From assembly GCA_017430985.1 (NCBI GenBank), contig JAFRLZ010000008.1, forward strand, positions 1 to 64,000: a stretch of DNA of 64,000 nt. Direction: 5' to 3'. This stretch comes from Oscillospiraceae bacterium. Lineage in GTDB: Bacteria > Bacillota > Clostridia > Oscillospirales > Oscillospiraceae. A program made the position numbers and the translations under genes. Under the pieces are notes generated by a model. It did no database searches, was not told the DNA's origin, and was given only the letters and a program-made list of their open reading frames with translations. Below, piece after piece: positions 16,886-25,660 of the stretch; the first letter of the stretch is position 1; each line of letters begins with the position of its first letter.

Positions 16886-18400
16886 TCAGACGATCAGGCT
16901 CTTGCCCGTCATCTCCGCGGGCTGCTCCAGATCGAGCACGCGCAGGATCGTCGGCGCGATATCCGCGAGCCGGCCGGGACGCAGCTCCACGCCCTTCTCG
17001 CGTACGAGGAAGGGCACCGGGTTTGTGGTATGCGCGGTGTTGACCTTGCCGTTTTCGTCGAACATCACGTCGGCGTTGCCGTGGTCGGCCGTGAGCAGCA
17101 GCACCGTGTCCGGGTGCTTTGCGATCTCGTCGAGCACGCGGCCGACGGCGGCGTCCACCGCCTCGACGGCGGCCACGGCGGCCTCCATCACGCCGGTGTG
17201 ACCGACCATGTCGCAGTTGGCGAAGTTGCAGATGACGACCGCGTACTCGTCGGATGCGATGGCCTCGATCAGCTTGTCGGCCACCTTGGCCGCGCTCATC
17301 TGCGGCACGAGGTCATAGGTCGGGAATTCCTTCGGGGAGGGCACGAGGCAGCGGTCCTCGCCCTCGAACTGCTTTTCCACGCCGCCGTTGAAGAAGAAGG
17401 TGACGTGCGCGTACTTTTCGGTCTCGGCCACGCGGAACTGCCGCAGGCCATGCGCGCTGACGAAGTCGCCCAGCGTGTTGACCAGCTCCTCGGGCGGGTA
17501 GGCGATCGGCAGGGTGAGCGTCTCGTCATACTGCGCCGTGCAGACGTAGCTGAGCGGGAAAACGGTCTTCTTCCGGGCAAAGCCGTCGAAGTCCGGGAGG
17601 TTCAGCGCCCAGGTCATCTCGCGGGCGCGGTCGGGGCGGAAGTTCATGAAGATCACGCTGTCGCCCTCGTTGATCGCGCCCTCGGGGCAGACGACCACGG
17701 GCTTGACGAATTCGTCCGTCACGCCCTCGGCGTAGCTCGCCTCCACCGCGTGGACGGCGTCGCCGTCCAGAACGCCCTCGCCGCAGACGATGGCGTTGTA
17801 GCCGGCCTCCACACGGTCCCAGCGCTTGTCGCGGTCCATGCCCCAGAAGCGGCCCTGCACCGTGGCGATGCGCGCGTTGCCGAGCTCGCGGCACTTGGCG
17901 TCGAGCGCCTTGACGAAGCCCGCGCCGCTCGTGGGCGGCACGTCGCGCCCGTCGAGGAAGCAGTGGACGTAAACCTTTTCCAGGCCGCGGCGCTTGGCCA
18001 TGTCGAGGATGCCGAAGATGTGCTCGATGTGGCTGTGCACGCCGCCGTCGGACAGAAGGCCCATGATGTGCAGAGGCTTGCCGGCCGCCTTCGCGTCCTC
18101 CATGGCCTTGATGTAGACCTTGTTTTCAAAGAATTTGCCGCTGCGGATCTCCTGACTCATCTTCGGCAGGATCTGGAACACGACGCGCCCGGCGCCGATG
18201 TTGGTGTGGCCGACCTCGGAGTTGCCCATCTGGCCCTCCGGCAGACCGACGTCCAGCCCGGAGGCCTGCAGCTGCGTGTGCGGATACTCGGCAAAGAGTT
18301 TGTCCAGATTGGGCTTCTTCGCCTGCGCGATGGCGTTGCCCGCGGTGGGCGGCGCGATGCCGAAGCCGTCAAGGATCACAAGAACTGCTTTCTTGCTCAT
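16886..18400 (-). CDS. gpmI: 2,3-bisphosphoglycerate-independent phosphoglycerate mutase
   Basis: This glycolytic enzyme interconverts 3- and 2-phosphoglycerate using manganese. The 504-residue protein has the metal motif VILDGFG near the start, the phosphorylated Ser in GQMGNSEVGHTNIGAG, and the C-terminal metal sites FANCDMVGHTG and TADHGNAD. I start at the ATG at 18400 (AAGGAG 8 bases upstream); an upstream extension would be basic and unlike the family. It is last in pgk-tpiA-gpmI. Confidence 0.97.
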   Translation of the reverse strand: MSKKAVLVILDGFGIAPPTAGNAIAQAKKPNLDKLFAEYPHTQLQASGLDVGLPEGQMGNSEVGHTNIGAGRVVFQILPKMSQEIRSGKFFENKVYIKAMEDAKAAGKPLHIMGLLSDGGVHSHIEHIFGILDMAKRRGLEKVYVHCFLDGRDVPPTSGAGFVKALDAKCRELGNARIATVQGRFWGMDRDKRWDRVEAGYNAIVCGEGVLDGDAVHAVEASYAEGVTDEFVKPVVVCPEGAINEGDSVIFMNFRPDRAREMTWALNLPDFDGFARKKTVFPLSYVCTAQYDETLTLPIAYPPEELVNTLGDFVSAHGLRQFRVAETEKYAHVTFFFNGGVEKQFEGEDRCLVPSPKEFPTYDLVPQMSAAKVADKLIEAIASDEYAVVICNFANCDMVGHTGVMEAAVAAVEAVDAAVGRVLDEIAKHPDTVLLLTADHGNADVMFDENGKVNTAHTTNPVPFLVREKGVELRPGRLADIAPTILRVLDLEQPAEMTGKSLIV

Positions 18401-18457
18401 GTTTCTTCTCCTTCGGACAACGATGGAGCGGGCTGTGCCGCTCCATCGCATCACACA

Positions 18458-19231
18458 TTACTCTTGATTGGAGGCCGCGACGATGGCCGCGAAATCCACG
18501 GGCTTGAGGGAAGCGCCGCCGATGAGGCCGCCGTCGATGTCGGGCTGCGCGAGCAGCTCCGCGGCGTTCTTGGCGTTCATGCTGCCGCCGTAGAGGATGC
18601 TGACGGCGCGAGCGGGACGGGCGCCGTAGAGCTTGCGGATGACGGCGCGGATGCCCTCGCAGACCTCCTGGGCTTGCGCGCTCGTGGCGGTCTTGCCGGT
18701 GCCGATGGCCCAGATGGGCTCATAGGCGATGACGCACTTGCGCAGCTGCGCGGCGTCGATGCCGGAGAGGGCGGCCTTGACCTGATAGGCCACGTATTCC
18801 ATGGTCAGGTCGGCCTCGCGCTGCTCCAGGCTCTCGCCCACGCAGATGATGGGCTGGATGCCCTTGGCCAGCAGCGCGCGGGCCTTGGCGTTGACGAGCA
18901 TGTCGTCCTCGCCGTGGTACTGACGGCGCTCGGAGTGGCCGACGATGCAGTACTTGGCGCCGATGTCGGCCAGCTGGCTGGCGGAGATCTCGCCGGTGTA
19001 CGCGCCCTTTTCGAACTTGGACACGTCCTGGCCGCCGGCGGCGACCTTGGCTTCCTTGCCGGCCTTGATCATGGCGGGGATCATCACGGCGGGCGTGCAG
19101 AGCACGACCTCGCAGGCGCGGGTCTTGGGGAGCTCGGCCTTGAGCTGCTCGATGAAGGGCTTGACCTCGGAGGCGAGCATGTTCATCTTCCAGTTGCCCG
19201 CGATAACGGTCTTGCGGTACTTTCTGTTCAT
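18458..19231 (-). CDS. tpiA: Triosephosphate isomerase
   Basis: This enzyme interconverts dihydroxyacetone phosphate and glyceraldehyde 3-phosphate. The 257-residue barrel has all catalytic signatures: NWKMN (Lys15), GHSERR (His near 99), and YEPIWAIGTG (Glu near 170), with the phosphate-binding YGGS and IGGAS near the end. It is the middle gene of pgk-tpiA-gpmI with short spacers. Confidence 0.98.
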   Translation of the reverse strand: MNRKYRKTVIAGNWKMNMLASEVKPFIEQLKAELPKTRACEVVLCTPAVMIPAMIKAGKEAKVAAGGQDVSKFEKGAYTGEISASQLADIGAKYCIVGHSERRQYHGEDDMLVNAKARALLAKGIQPIICVGESLEQREADLTMEYVAYQVKAALSGIDAAQLRKCVIAYEPIWAIGTGKTATSAQAQEVCEGIRAVIRKLYGARPARAVSILYGGSMNAKNAAELLAQPDIDGGLIGGASLKPVDFAAIVAASNQE

Positions 19232-19255
19232 ATATCGTAACTCCTTTATATGTGA

Positions 19256-20521
19256 TTACTTGTCCAGCAGGCAGGCCACGCCGGGCAGCTCCTTGCCCTC
19301 GAGGAACTCGAGAGACGCGCCGCCGCCGGTGGAGATGTGGGTGATCTTGTCGGCAAAGCCGAGCTTCTCGACCGCGGCCGCGCTGTCGCCGCCGCCGACG
19401 ATGGTGATGGCGCCGCTCTCGGCCAGGGCCTTGGCCATGGCCTTGGTGCCGCCGGCAAACTTGTCGAACTCAAAGACGCCCATCGGTCCGTTCCAGACGA
19501 TGGTACCCGCGCCCTTGACGGCCTCGCCGAAGAGCTCCACGGTCCTGGGGCCGATGTCCATGCCCATGAGGTCCTCGGGGATGTCGCCCTCGACGAGGAT
19601 GGGCTCGGCGTCCGCGGAGAACTCCGCCGCGCAGAGATTGTCCACCGGCAGGAGGAACTTCACGCCGCGCGCCTCGGCCTTGGCGATCATTTCCTTCGCG
19701 TAGTCGAGACGGTCGGCTTCCAGCAGGGACTTGCCGATCTCGAAGCCCTGGGCCTTCTTGAAGGTGTAGGCCATGCCGCCGCCGATGATGATGGTGTCGG
19801 CCTTCTCGAGGAGGTTGTTGATGACGGCGATCTTGTCGGAGACCTTGGCGCCGCCGAGCACGGCCACGAAGGGACGCTTCGGATCGTCCAGCGCCTTGCC
19901 CATGATGCTCAGCTCCTTGTCGACGAGCAGGCCGGAGTAGGCGGGCAGATAGTCGGCCACGCCCGCGGTGGAGGCGTGCGCGCGGTGCACGGTGCCGAAG
20001 GCGTCGGATACATAGACCTCGGCCATGTCGGCCAGAGCCTTGGCGAAGGCGGGGTCGTTCTTGGTCTCGCCCTTGGCGAAGCGGAGGTTTTCGAGGAGCA
20101 GGAGCTGGCCGGGCTGCAGCGCGGCGGCCTTGGCTCTGGCGTCCTCCCCGATGGTGTCGGACGCGAAGATCACGTCCATATCGAGCAGCTCGCTCAGACG
20201 CTTGGCAACAGGCGCGAGCGTCAGCTTGCGCAGGGACTTCTCCCAGTCCTCACGGGTGACGTCCTCGGCGGCCTTTCCCTTCTCGACCTGCTTTTTCACA
20301 TAGCTGTCGAAGGTGGCCACGGGCTTGCCCAGGTGGGAGCAGGCGATCACGGCCGCGCCCTGCTCGAGCAGGTAGCGGATGGTGGGGAGAGCGGCGACGA
20401 TGCGCTTGTCGCTGGTGATCTCGCCGGTCTTCTTATCCTGCGGCACGTTGAAGTCGCAGCGCAGCAGGACCTTCTTGCCTTTTACGTCGGCGTCGTACAC
20501 GGTTTTCTTGCTGTAGTTCAT
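19256..20521 (-). CDS. pgk: Phosphoglycerate kinase
   Basis: This ATP-generating glycolytic enzyme has 421 residues. Substrate and nucleotide signatures [30 protein letters not shown] and GGGDSAAA are visible in order. A strong TTAGGAGG site precedes the ATG. It heads the glycolytic cluster; only 41 bases separate it from trmL, with no clear promoter there, so part of its transcription could come from trmL. Confidence 0.97.
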   Translation of the reverse strand: MNYSKKTVYDADVKGKKVLLRCDFNVPQDKKTGEITSDKRIVAALPTIRYLLEQGAAVIACSHLGKPVATFDSYVKKQVEKGKAAEDVTREDWEKSLRKLTLAPVAKRLSELLDMDVIFASDTIGEDARAKAAALQPGQLLLLENLRFAKGETKNDPAFAKALADMAEVYVSDAFGTVHRAHASTAGVADYLPAYSGLLVDKELSIMGKALDDPKRPFVAVLGGAKVSDKIAVINNLLEKADTIIIGGGMAYTFKKAQGFEIGKSLLEADRLDYAKEMIAKAEARGVKFLLPVDNLCAAEFSADAEPILVEGDIPEDLMGMDIGPRTVELFGEAVKGAGTIVWNGPMGVFEFDKFAGGTKAMAKALAESGAITIVGGGDSAAAVEKLGFADKITHISTGGGASLEFLEGKELPGVACLLDK

Positions 20522-20562
20522 GTGGATGCCTCCTAATATATAAAATCAAAGGATTCGCAACG

Positions 20563-21045
20563 TTATTCTGCCATGCTGCCGGCGCCGGTCAGCCCCGGGA
20601 AGTCCTGCTGGCGCAGCGCCTCGTAGGCGAGGATGGCGACGGAGTTGGAGAGGTTGAGGCTGCGCGCCTCGTCCCTCATCGGGATACGGATACAGCGGTC
20701 ACGGTATTTTTCCCGCAGCCATGCCGGGAGCCCGGCGGTCTCCTTGCCGAACATCAGCGTCACGTCGCCGCTCAGATCGGCCTCCGGATAGGCGCGCGGG
20801 GCCTTGGTCGTCGCGAGCCACAGCCCCGCGTCGCCGTTGACGGCGAAGTACTCGTCAAGGTCTTCGTAGACGTGCAGATCGACGAGATGCCAGTAGTCCA
20901 GGCCACAGCGCTTGACCGCTTTATCGGAGATATCGAAGCCGAGAGGCTTGACGAGATGCAGCCGCGCCCCGGTGACCGCGCAGGTGCGCGCGACGGCGCC
21001 GGTGTTGTGCGGGATCTCCGGTTCGACGAGAACGATATCGAGCAT
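20563..21045 (-). CDS. trmL: tRNA (cytidine/uridine-34 2'-O)-methyltransferase TrmL
   Basis: This SPOUT-class methyltransferase modifies the wobble ribose of certain leucine tRNAs. The 160-residue length is typical. The N-terminal EIPHNTGAVARTCAVTG and the knotted SAM site with MFGKETAGLP and IPMRDEARSLNLSNSVAI define the family. It is divergent from the radical SAM gene at 21241. Confidence 0.93.
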   Translation of the reverse strand: MLDIVLVEPEIPHNTGAVARTCAVTGARLHLVKPLGFDISDKAVKRCGLDYWHLVDLHVYEDLDEYFAVNGDAGLWLATTKAPRAYPEADLSGDVTLMFGKETAGLPAWLREKYRDRCIRIPMRDEARSLNLSNSVAILAYEALRQQDFPGLTGAGSMAE

Positions 21046-21144
21046 CCGTCCACTCCCCTACTGTGCATTAGTTTCTCCGGTTCAAATCCATATTAGCACA
21101 AAAACGGAAAAAATCATGTACTTTTTTTCGGATTTTATGAATTC

Positions 21145-21173
21145 TTGCATAATAGACAAAACGGGGCTATAAT
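21145..21173 (+). promoter_or_regulatory. Sigma-A promoter of the radical SAM gene
   Basis: TTGCAT (21145-21150) and TATAAT (21168-21173) are 17 bases apart, giving a start near 21180 and a 60-base leader. Confidence 0.75.
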
Positions 21174-21240
21174 TGCTCCTGTCAGCACAGCGTTTTTATG
21201 GCATTTTGCCGATTGGCATTTTTGACGGGAAAAGGCATTT

Positions 21241-22143
21241 ATGGAATATGTTTGCAACGACTGTCCGCGGCGCTGCGGTGCCCTGCGGACGGATACGAAA
21301 GCGGGCGGCGTATGCCTGAGCCCCGCCCTGCCCCGCGTGGCGAGAGCCGCGCCGCATTTCGGCGAGGAGCCCTGTCTGACGGGGACGCGCGGCTCCGGCG
21401 CGGTGTTCTTCACGGGCTGCAGCCTGCGCTGCGTCTTCTGCCAGAACCGGGAGATCAGCCGCGGCTGCGCGGGCGAGACGCTCACGGTGCCGCAGCTGCG
21501 CGACTGCTTCCTGCGGCTGCGCGACCGGGGCGTTCACAACATCAACCTCGTCACCGGCGGCCATTTCGTGCGCGCGATCGCCGAGGCGCTCGACGGGCTC
21601 GAGCTCGGCGTCCCCGTGGTCTGGAACAGCTCCGGCTATGAGAGCGTCGAGAGCCTGCGCCGTCTCGAGGGGCTGGTGCAGATCTGGCTGCCGGACTACA
21701 AATACAGCAAGAGCGAGACCGCGCGGCGTTATTCCGCCGCCCCGGACTACCCCGAGACCGCGCGCGCCGCGATCCGGGAGATGTTCCGCCAGACCGGGCC
21801 GTACGTCATGGACGGCGAGGGGCTGCTGCGCTCCGGCGTGCTGATCCGGCATCTGATCCTGCCGGGCGAGGAGCTGGGCGCGATGGACGCGATCGACTTC
21901 GCGGCCGAGGACTTTCCCGAGGGGTCCGTCCTGTTTTCCCTCATGAGCCAGTACACGCCGATGCCGGGGCTCGACCGCTTCCCCGCCCTGCGGCGGCGCG
22001 TGAGCGCGGAGGAAAACGAGCTGCTCCGCGACTACTTCGCCAGGAGCGGGCTGGACGGGTACTGGCAGGAGCCGGAGGCCGCGACAGACGAGATGATCCC
22101 GGCCTTCGACGGCACGGGGGTACGCAGCCCGGCGGACGCGTAG
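21241..22143 (+). CDS. Radical SAM protein, PflA-like (COG1313 group)
   Basis: This 300-residue protein has the radical SAM cluster motif CSLRCVFC (Cys-x3-Cys-x2-Cys), preceded by an extra N-terminal Cys set (CNDCPRRC and VCLS) typical of a subgroup of uncharacterised PflA-like proteins. NINLVTGGHF and WNSSGYES fit the SAM-binding barrel. No substrate glycyl radical enzyme lies nearby, so function is open. The stop codon TAG is part of the left arm of a 24-base intergenic inverted repeat, so the extreme C-terminus may have been altered by that element. Confidence 0.85.
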   Translation: MEYVCNDCPRRCGALRTDTKAGGVCLSPALPRVARAAPHFGEEPCLTGTRGSGAVFFTGCSLRCVFCQNREISRGCAGETLTVPQLRDCFLRLRDRGVHNINLVTGGHFVRAIAEALDGLELGVPVVWNSSGYESVESLRRLEGLVQIWLPDYKYSKSETARRYSAAPDYPETARAAIREMFRQTGPYVMDGEGLLRSGVLIRHLILPGEELGAMDAIDFAAEDFPEGSVLFSLMSQYTPMPGLDRFPALRRRVSAEENELLRDYFARSGLDGYWQEPEAATDEMIPAFDGTGVRSPADA

Positions 22144-22207
22144 GGGCGAGCTGCGCTCGCCCGACAGGTCTGCACCATGTCCGCGGGCGAGCGCAGCTCG
22201 CCCCTAC
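22140..22207. repeat. Long perfect inverted repeat (palindromic intergenic element)
   Basis: Two perfect 24-base arms (22140-22163 and 22184-22207) starting GTAGGGGCGAGC and ending GCTCGCCCCTAC flank a 20-base loop. The left arm supplies the stop codon of the preceding gene. A related element with the same GTAGGGGC / GCCCCTAC ends lies at 37018-37116. Confidence 0.85.
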
Positions 22208-22357
22208 GGTGAAAATGGCCGCCGCCTGTGCGCGATCGGCGCGGGCGAAGCAAACGCCGCGTTCCTCCAATTCGGAATTGACTTTATGCACCGCATGGGC
22301 GATAATGGACGCAGAAGAAGTAAAAAACGCCCGTCATAATAAAAAGGAGAGATATTC

Positions 22358-23377
22358 ATGACCTATCAGGAGATCCACGACCTTGCCAACGGTCAGGTCG
22401 GCCCCTACTGCAAAAACTGCCCCGTCTGCAACGGCCGCGCCTGCGGCAACGCCATGCCCGGCCCCGGCAGCAAGGTCCCCGGCAACGTCGCCGCGCGCAA
22501 CTATGAAAAGTGGCAGGAGATCTGTGTGAACATGGACACGCTCTGCCCCAACGTCGAGCCGGATATCGGCTTCGACTTCGCGGGCAGGCACTTCAGCGCG
22601 CCCATCTTTGCCGCGCCCATCGGCGCGCTGCCGATGCACTACGGTCCCAAGTACAAGGATCAGGCCTACAACGAGATCCTCATCAAGGCCGCCGCGGATT
22701 ACGGCGTGGCCGCCCTGACCGGCGACGGCGTCGACCCTGAGATCATGATCGCAGCCGTGCGCGAGATGGCCAAGGCCGGCGGCGTCGGCATCCCGACCAT
22801 CAAGCCCTGGAACAAGGAGGCCGTGTTCGCCAAGCTCGACTGGGTCAGCGCCAACAACATCTTCGCGGTCGCCATGGACGTCGACGGCGCGGGCCTGCCC
22901 TTCCTCAAGGCCATGAACCCCAACGCGGGCAGCAAGTCCGTCGAGGAGATGCGCGAACTGATCGACTATGCCGACCGGCCCTTCATCATCAAGGGCATCA
23001 TGACCCCGGCCGGCGCGCTCAAGGCCGCCGAGGCCGGCGCCGCCGCGATCGTCGTCTCCAACCACGGCGGGCGCGTGCAGGGCGGCACCCCCGCCACGGC
23101 CGAGGTGCTCCCCGCCATCGCGGACGCGGTCAAGGGCAAGCTGACCATCTTCGTCGACGGCGGCATCCGCTCCGGCGTGGACGTGTTCCGCGCCGTCGCG
23201 CTGGGCGCCGACGCGGTGCTGATCGGCCGTCCGATCCTCAACATGATCTACGGCGGCGGCGCCGAGGGCTTCAAGGTCTACCTCGACAAGATCACCGGCG
23301 AGCTCAAGAGCACCATGACAATGTGCGGCGCGGCGACCCTCAAGGACATCGACCGCAGCAAGGTCTTCGGCTTCTGA
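22358..23377 (+). CDS. FMN-dependent alpha-hydroxy-acid dehydrogenase with N-terminal Cys cluster
   Basis: The 339-residue TIM barrel belongs to the lactate/glycolate oxidase family: catalytic His in VSNHGGRVQGG, and FMN-phosphate site DGGIRSGVDVFRAVALGADAVLIGRP split over two motifs. Unlike classical members, the N-terminus holds Cys18-x2-Cys21-x2-Cys24-x4-Cys29 (CKNCPVCNGRAC), which could bind an iron-sulfur cluster or zinc (inference). A strong AGGAGAG site precedes the ATG. Substrate is probably a small 2-hydroxy acid such as lactate. It is followed by a strong bidirectional terminator. Confidence 0.85.
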   Translation: MTYQEIHDLANGQVGPYCKNCPVCNGRACGNAMPGPGSKVPGNVAARNYEKWQEICVNMDTLCPNVEPDIGFDFAGRHFSAPIFAAPIGALPMHYGPKYKDQAYNEILIKAAADYGVAALTGDGVDPEIMIAAVREMAKAGGVGIPTIKPWNKEAVFAKLDWVSANNIFAVAMDVDGAGLPFLKAMNPNAGSKSVEEMRELIDYADRPFIIKGIMTPAGALKAAEAGAAAIVVSNHGGRVQGGTPATAEVLPAIADAVKGKLTIFVDGGIRSGVDVFRAVALGADAVLIGRPILNMIYGGGAEGFKVYLDKITGELKSTMTMCGAATLKDIDRSKVFGF

Positions 23378-23387
23378 TCCGTCTGTC

Positions 23388-23435
23388 ATTCCGAGCAAAA
23401 AGAGCTGCCGAAAGGCAGCTCTTTTTGCTCGGAAT
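23388..23435. terminator. Bidirectional intrinsic terminator
   Basis: Perfect 22-base arms (23388-23409 and 23414-23435) around a GAAA loop contain AAAAAGAGC and GCTCTTTTT, giving U-runs inside the stem on both strands. It separates the convergent dehydrogenase and yjjG genes. Confidence 0.85.
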
Positions 23436-23468
23436 CCGTATTTTTCCCATATTCTTTTCAAAGGAGAA

Positions 23469-23508
23469 CGGATTGCCGCGTCGGGCTCGCGCCCTCCTCG
23501 CAATGACA
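23469..23508 (-). repeat. TGTCATTGCGAGG-type intergenic repeat
   Basis: On the minus strand the sequence begins TGTCATTGCGAGG, has a GC-rich centre and ends GCGGCAATCC. I recognise this start and end pattern from dispersed intergenic repeats in many gut and other bacteria. Only one copy is in the window. Confidence 0.5.
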
Positions 23509-23512
23509 TTTT

Positions 23513-24202
23513 TTACATTGTCTCGATCAGTGCCGGCAGCTCGCTCAGCGCCCGGATCTCGTAGTCCGGCACGATGTCCGGCCGGCCGGGCAGCGCCCGG
23601 GGATTGAACCAGCAGCTTTTGATCCCGGCGTTGATCCCGCCGCGGATGTCCGAGGTCAGACTGTCGCCCACGATCAGCGCCCGCTCCGGCGCAAAGCCCG
23701 GAACGGCGGCGAAGCATTTCTCGAAAAAGGCCCGGCCCGGCTTTTCGCTGCCGATCTCCTCGGAGATGAAGATCCGCTCGAAGCAGTCCGTGACTCCGGC
23801 GCTCGCAAGACGGCTGTACTGCACCGAGGCGATGCCGTTGGTGACAAGGAAGACCCTGTGCCGCCCCTGCAGGGAGCGCAGCAGCTCCTCCGCGCCGGGC
23901 ATGAACCAGTGGCCTTCGTGCAGCAGGCCCTCATAGCGCGCGTTGGTCTCCGCGCCGTCGAGCGCGACGCCGAGCTCCCGGAAGAAGGCCTCGAAGCGCC
24001 CGACGAGCACCTGCTCGCGCGTCAGCCGTCCTTCCTCAAGTCCTTCCCACCACTGGATGTTGATGACCGAATAGCGCGCGAGCCGCTCCGGCGTGGGCTC
24101 CACGCCCCGTTCGCGCAGCGTGCGCGAGAGCGCGACCCGCTCGGCCATGGAAAAGTCCAGGATCGTGTTGTCCAGGTCGAAAAAGAGAAAGCCGTCTTTC
24201 AT
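23513..24202 (-). CDS. yjjG: YjjG-family HAD nucleotidase
   Basis: This 229-residue HAD phosphatase has motif I FFDLDNTILDF, motif II VTNG, the motif III Lys in SEKPG and motif IV VGDSLTSDI. Overall it matches YjjG nucleotidases, which hydrolyse non-canonical pyrimidine nucleoside monophosphates. Its start overlaps the murF stop by 4 bases (ATGA), so it is translationally coupled to murF. The link to wall synthesis is not obvious. Confidence 0.88.
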   Translation of the reverse strand: MKDGFLFFDLDNTILDFSMAERVALSRTLRERGVEPTPERLARYSVINIQWWEGLEEGRLTREQVLVGRFEAFFRELGVALDGAETNARYEGLLHEGHWFMPGAEELLRSLQGRHRVFLVTNGIASVQYSRLASAGVTDCFERIFISEEIGSEKPGRAFFEKCFAAVPGFAPERALIVGDSLTSDIRGGINAGIKSCWFNPRALPGRPDIVPDYEIRALSELPALIETM

Positions 24203-25551
24203 CCGCGCAGCTCCTTGATCGCCTCGCTGATCGCGTCGAAGCGCGCTCCGTGCGAGGCCTTGACGAGCACGGCGTCGCCCCGCCGCAGCACGGCGGGCAG
24301 CGCCCCGATCAGCGCGTCTCGGTTTACATAATGTATTGACCGTTCCCCCGCGCCGCGGGCGGTCTCGGCCGAGAGCTCGCCGGTCGTCAGCACGAGCTCC
24401 GCGCCGCGTTCAGCGGCGTAGCGCCCCAGCTCATAATGCATCCGCGCGCTCTCCGGCCCGAGCTCGAGCATATCGCCGAGGATGCAGACGTGCCGCCCCG
24501 GCAGCGCCAGAAGCGAGTCGATCGCACTGCGGCAGGAGTCGGGATTGGCGTTGTAGCAGTCGTCGATAAGGGTTACATAATCCGTATCCGTCACTGCGCC
24601 GCGGCGACCGACGACCTCGAAGGCCGCGACGCCGGCGGCGATCTCCTCGTCGCTCAGGCCCAGCAGGATGCCGACCAGCGCCCCCTCGAGCGCCGCGTAG
24701 AGCAGGTGGCGGCCGAAGGCCGGGATGGTCACGGCGATGCGGCGGCCGAGGCCCGCAAGCTCGCAGGCCGTGCCGCCGTCCGGCAGCGCGCGCACGTTTT
24801 CGGCGCGCAGGTCGTTGTTCTCTCCGAGGCCGAAGCAGAGCTTTTTCTGGCGGCACACGAGGCCGCGCAGCTTCTCGTCGTCGCCGTTGACGAGCGCCGG
24901 CGCGTCCGCCGCCATGCCGTCGAGCATCTCCGTTTTGGCGCGCAGCACGCCGTCCAGGTCGTGCAAATACTCCAGATGCGCGTGGCCGATCACGGTGAAG
25001 ACCGCGATATCCGGCCGCGCGATCTGCGTCAGACGCGTCATCTCCCCGAAACCGGAAATGCCCATCTCGACAACGGCGGCCTCGTGCTCCGGCGCGATGC
25101 GGGAGATCGTCATCGGCACGCCGATGTGATTGTTGAGGTTGGCCTCGGTCTTCAGGACCCTGAGCCGCTGCGAGAGCACGGAGGCGATCATCTCCTTGGC
25201 GGAGGTCTTCCCCACGCTGCCGGTGATGCCGACGACCGGGAGGCTCAGCGTCTCGCGGTAGCCCGCGGCGATGGCCTCCACCGCCGCCTGCACGCTTTCG
25301 ACAAGCAGCAGCGGGCGCGTTTCGCCCTCCGGCACGCGCTCGGCCAGGCAGCACGCGGCTCCCCGGCCGAAGGCCGCGGCGATATAGTCGTGTCCGTCCG
25401 CCCGCTCGCCCTTGTAGGCCGCGAACAGGTCGCCGGGCCGCACGGCGCGGCTGTCGATCACGATGGCGCCGAGCTCCGTTTCGGGCTCGCAGGCCCCGGC
25501 GATCCGGCCGCCGCAGAGCCGGGCGGCGCGTTCTATCGTCATTCCCCGCAA
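24199..25551 (-). CDS. murF: UDP-N-acetylmuramoyl-tripeptide--D-Ala-D-Ala ligase
   Basis: MurF adds D-Ala-D-Ala to the cytoplasmic peptidoglycan precursor. The ATP site GITGSVGKTSAKEMI, ATEANLNNHIGVP-like KTEANLNNHIG, and DDCYNANPDS are characteristic. Start choice: the promoter at 25574-25602 predicts transcription beginning near 25567, which is downstream of the ATG at 25572. I therefore use the TTG at 25551, which has GAGGTGA 5 bases upstream; the ATG at 25542 is an alternative. It contains two copies of the AT-rich motif (24322 and 24572), encoding HYVN and DYVT. Confidence 0.94.
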   Translation of the reverse strand: MRGMTIERAARLCGGRIAGACEPETELGAIVIDSRAVRPGDLFAAYKGERADGHDYIAAAFGRGAACCLAERVPEGETRPLLLVESVQAAVEAIAAGYRETLSLPVVGITGSVGKTSAKEMIASVLSQRLRVLKTEANLNNHIGVPMTISRIAPEHEAAVVEMGISGFGEMTRLTQIARPDIAVFTVIGHAHLEYLHDLDGVLRAKTEMLDGMAADAPALVNGDDEKLRGLVCRQKKLCFGLGENNDLRAENVRALPDGGTACELAGLGRRIAVTIPAFGRHLLYAALEGALVGILLGLSDEEIAAGVAAFEVVGRRGAVTDTDYVTLIDDCYNANPDSCRSAIDSLLALPGRHVCILGDMLELGPESARMHYELGRYAAERGAELVLTTGELSAETARGAGERSIHYVNRDALIGALPAVLRRGDAVLVKASHGARFDAISEAIKELRG

Positions 25552-25573
25552 TGGTATCACCTCATTTGACATA

Positions 25574-25602
25574 TTTATATCAGCTTTTTGCCGTCTTGTC
25601 AA
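25574..25602 (-). promoter_or_regulatory. Sigma-A promoter of murF, overlapping a divergent promoter
   Basis: On the minus strand TTGACA (25602-25597) and TATAAA (25579-25574) are 17 bases apart. Its -35 box occupies nearly the same base pairs as the -35 box of the plus-strand promoter. Confidence 0.8.
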
Positions 25603-25624
25603 AAGCAGATAAGTAGGGTATAAT
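25596..25624 (+). promoter_or_regulatory. Sigma-A promoter of the exonuclease gene
   Basis: TTGTCA (25596-25601) and a perfect TATAAT (25619-25624) are 17 bases apart; the start should be near 25631, 30 bases before the ATG. Confidence 0.85.
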
Positions 25625-25660
25625 GCATTCTTGTAATTTTATTTAGAAGGATTTGTTTCT

